In this document: positions 60,267 to 60,889 of the stretch, one piece after another
How positions within the stretch are numbered: position 1 is the first letter of the stretch
Layout: each line of letters opens with the position of its first letter
Assembly: GCA_045636065.1 (NCBI GenBank)
Contig: JAZTWW010000054.1
Span: 1-60,889, forward strand
Direction: 5' to 3'
From: RGIG5050 sp045636065
Lineage (GTDB): Bacteria; Verrucomicrobiota; Kiritimatiellia; RFP12; UBA1067
Length of the DNA: 60,889 bases
The notes under the pieces: generated by a model
Database searches by the model: none
What the model was told of the DNA's origin: nothing
Seen by the model: the letters and a program-made list of their open reading frames with translations, nothing else
Translations under genes and position numbers: made by a program

Positions 60267-60313
60267 GTGGCTATTTTCAGAATTTACGGCCAAAGCACTG
60301 CAAAGCGATCCAT

Positions 60314-60389
60314 CCCCTTCACTAGGGTCAACGCATTGGAACCCGACCCTTCCCCTCCGCTAGGGCCAACGCATTGGGAACCAATCCTT
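60314..60389. repeat. Two 38-bp imperfect tandem units
   Basis: Units at 60314-60351 and 60352-60389 share CTAGGG, CAACGCATTGG and the CCTT end. A third unit starts (CCCCTT) and then diverges. An inverted match of the core (CCATGCGTTGG) lies at 60416-60426. Confidence 0.75.
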
Positions 60390-60536
60390 CCCCTTCGGGG
60401 CTCCTGGATCGTTTTCCATGCGTTGGAAGTATTCGGTATTCAGTATCCAGCAGGCCAATACGAAAGGTCGTGGCGCGTTATATGCCATTCTTGGACTGCC
60501 CAGGGACTGTCCATCGGCCGGGCCCGGACATTCTCT

Positions 60537-60559
60537 TGCGCGGGCATCGAGCCCGCGCA
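60537..60559. repeat. Strong GC hairpin inside the 201-bp segment
   Basis: TGCGCGGGC and GCCCGCGCA are exact inverted copies with the 5-base loop ATCGA. Confidence 0.85.
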
Positions 60560-60563
60560 TGTT

Positions 60564-60611
60564 CGATGTGCGAATGGTGCCAGACTCCGATGTGCGAATG
60601 GTGCCAGACTC
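60564..60611. repeat. Perfect 24-bp tandem duplication
   Basis: Two identical 24-bp units (60564-60587, 60588-60611) start CGATGTGCGAATGG and end GCCAGACTC. There is no spacer, so this is not a CRISPR unit. Confidence 0.95.
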
Positions 60612-60776
60612 CCATCCTGTGACATTGGCTGCTGGATACTGGTTGTTCGCAATGGGTGGGCAACCGCTTGGGATGGGTTGTGGATGGAAGCGCAGTTTGG
60701 GGAAGCACGCTGCGCAATGCTCCTCGTCCGTGACCCTCACCTCCGGTGGTTTTTCGCGCTCCCATCCCTGAAGGAT

Positions 60777-60874
60777 CCGCCTACGCCAAGGCTACGGTGG
60801 ACAATGCGATTGGGTCGCGCGAAAACAATCCTCGGTGTTTCCCGGCATGCCCACCGTAGCCTTGGCGAAGGTGG
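60777..60874. repeat. Inverted pair of REP-like units
   Basis: Unit 60777-60800 and unit 60851-60874 are reverse complements at 22 of 24 bases, 17 of them in a row (CCACCGTAGCCTTGGCG). Each is itself an imperfect palindrome (CCACC ... GGTGG around GCC-TT-GGC), the form of REP sequences. The pair is separated by 50 bases. Confidence 0.85.
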
Positions 60875-60889
60875 GACGAGGACATTGCC

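Larger units (their letters stand above)
60441..60641. repeat. 201-bp segment with terminal inverted repeats (MITE-like)
   Basis: Left end CAGTATCCAGCAGGCCAAT (60441-60459) and right end ATTGGCTGCTGGATACTG (60624-60641) are inverted copies with one gap, 13 bases perfect at the outer ends. The inside holds a 9-bp hairpin and a direct duplication. No flanking target-site duplication is seen. Confidence 0.6.
60267..60889. other. Gene-free, repeat-dense region at the right edge
   Basis: No open frame here resembles a protein; the longest ones read through repeats and lack ribosome binding sites. The region holds two 38-bp tandem units, a 201-bp inverted-repeat-bounded segment with a strong hairpin and a 24-bp direct duplication, and a pair of inverted REP-like units at the end. 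Confidence 0.7.

Noticed and set aside
60564..60611. CRISPR array
   Set aside because: The 24-bp units are directly adjacent with no spacers and only two copies; no cas gene is present.

Overview
The window reads as a chromosomal segment of a GC-rich, anaerobic member of the PVC superphylum, most plausibly Kiritimatiellota or Verrucomicrobiota from a gut-like habitat. The grounds are a 51-residue basic protein of the Chlamydiae/Verrucomicrobia/Planctomycetes 'small basic protein' type (26593-26748), the [FeFe]-hydrogenase maturase HydG, a type III glutamine synthetase, sialic-acid catabolic genes, a DUF2723/TMEM260-type glycosyltransferase, LA_2272-type surface repeats and an exported C10 (streptopain-like) peptidase gene. 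The assignment is an inference; no rRNA is present. Almost everything is on the minus strand, in tightly packed operons with many ATGA overlaps.

Layout, left to right: a promoter leaving the left edge; a DJ-1-like gene divergent from a small GGQ release-factor-like gene; a standalone glycogen-binding-domain protein. From 1747 to 13823 a minus-strand run holds, in transcription order, nagB, N-acetylneuraminate lyase, N-acylglucosamine 2-epimerase, a TRIC-type channel, an NtrB/NtrC-like sigma-54 two-component pair, a Ser/Thr kinase, half a glycosyltransferase, a Wzz-type chain-length protein, a Wza-type export protein and an O-antigen ligase-like protein. This joins amino-sugar breakdown to a regulated exopolysaccharide machine. 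From 13933 to 18810 lies a translation locus: tRNA-Thr, tuf, rpmG, tRNA-Trp, secE, nusG, rplK, rplA, rplJ, rplL. It ends in a strong terminator without rpoBC.

fmt (plus) meets the operon aconitase, citrate synthase, DegT-family aminotransferase, glnN, which carries carbon from citrate toward nitrogen assimilation. Next come the small basic protein gene with its own promoter and terminator, then the operon aminotransferase, dxr, rseP, ispG, O-antigen ligase-like, hydG (isoprenoid synthesis plus envelope proteolysis and polymerisation). At 34790-36742 a C10 peptidase gene is broken by one in-frame TAA just before its catalytic cysteine, although its promoter looks excellent and sits inside a perfect 9-bp inverted repeat.

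From 36767 to 43493 six exported proteins (YcfL-like, LpoB-like, a CsgG-like protein, two related LPP20-like proteins, a repeat-rich protein) form one envelope operon. It is the best candidate here for an undescribed system. A Gld-like ABC operon (phosphohexomutase, HAD phosphatase, ATPase, permease-GldG fusion, DUF4340) follows, then a surface-repeat gene with DUF1015, DUF2062, coaB and cmk. The plus-strand DUF2723 giant, a PHP phosphatase, alr, tRNA-Leu and tRNA-Ala close the gene-bearing part. The last 650 bases carry no convincing gene but are dense in tandem and inverted repeats. Fourteen promoters could be read, all with 17-base spacers and many with a TGG just before the -10.
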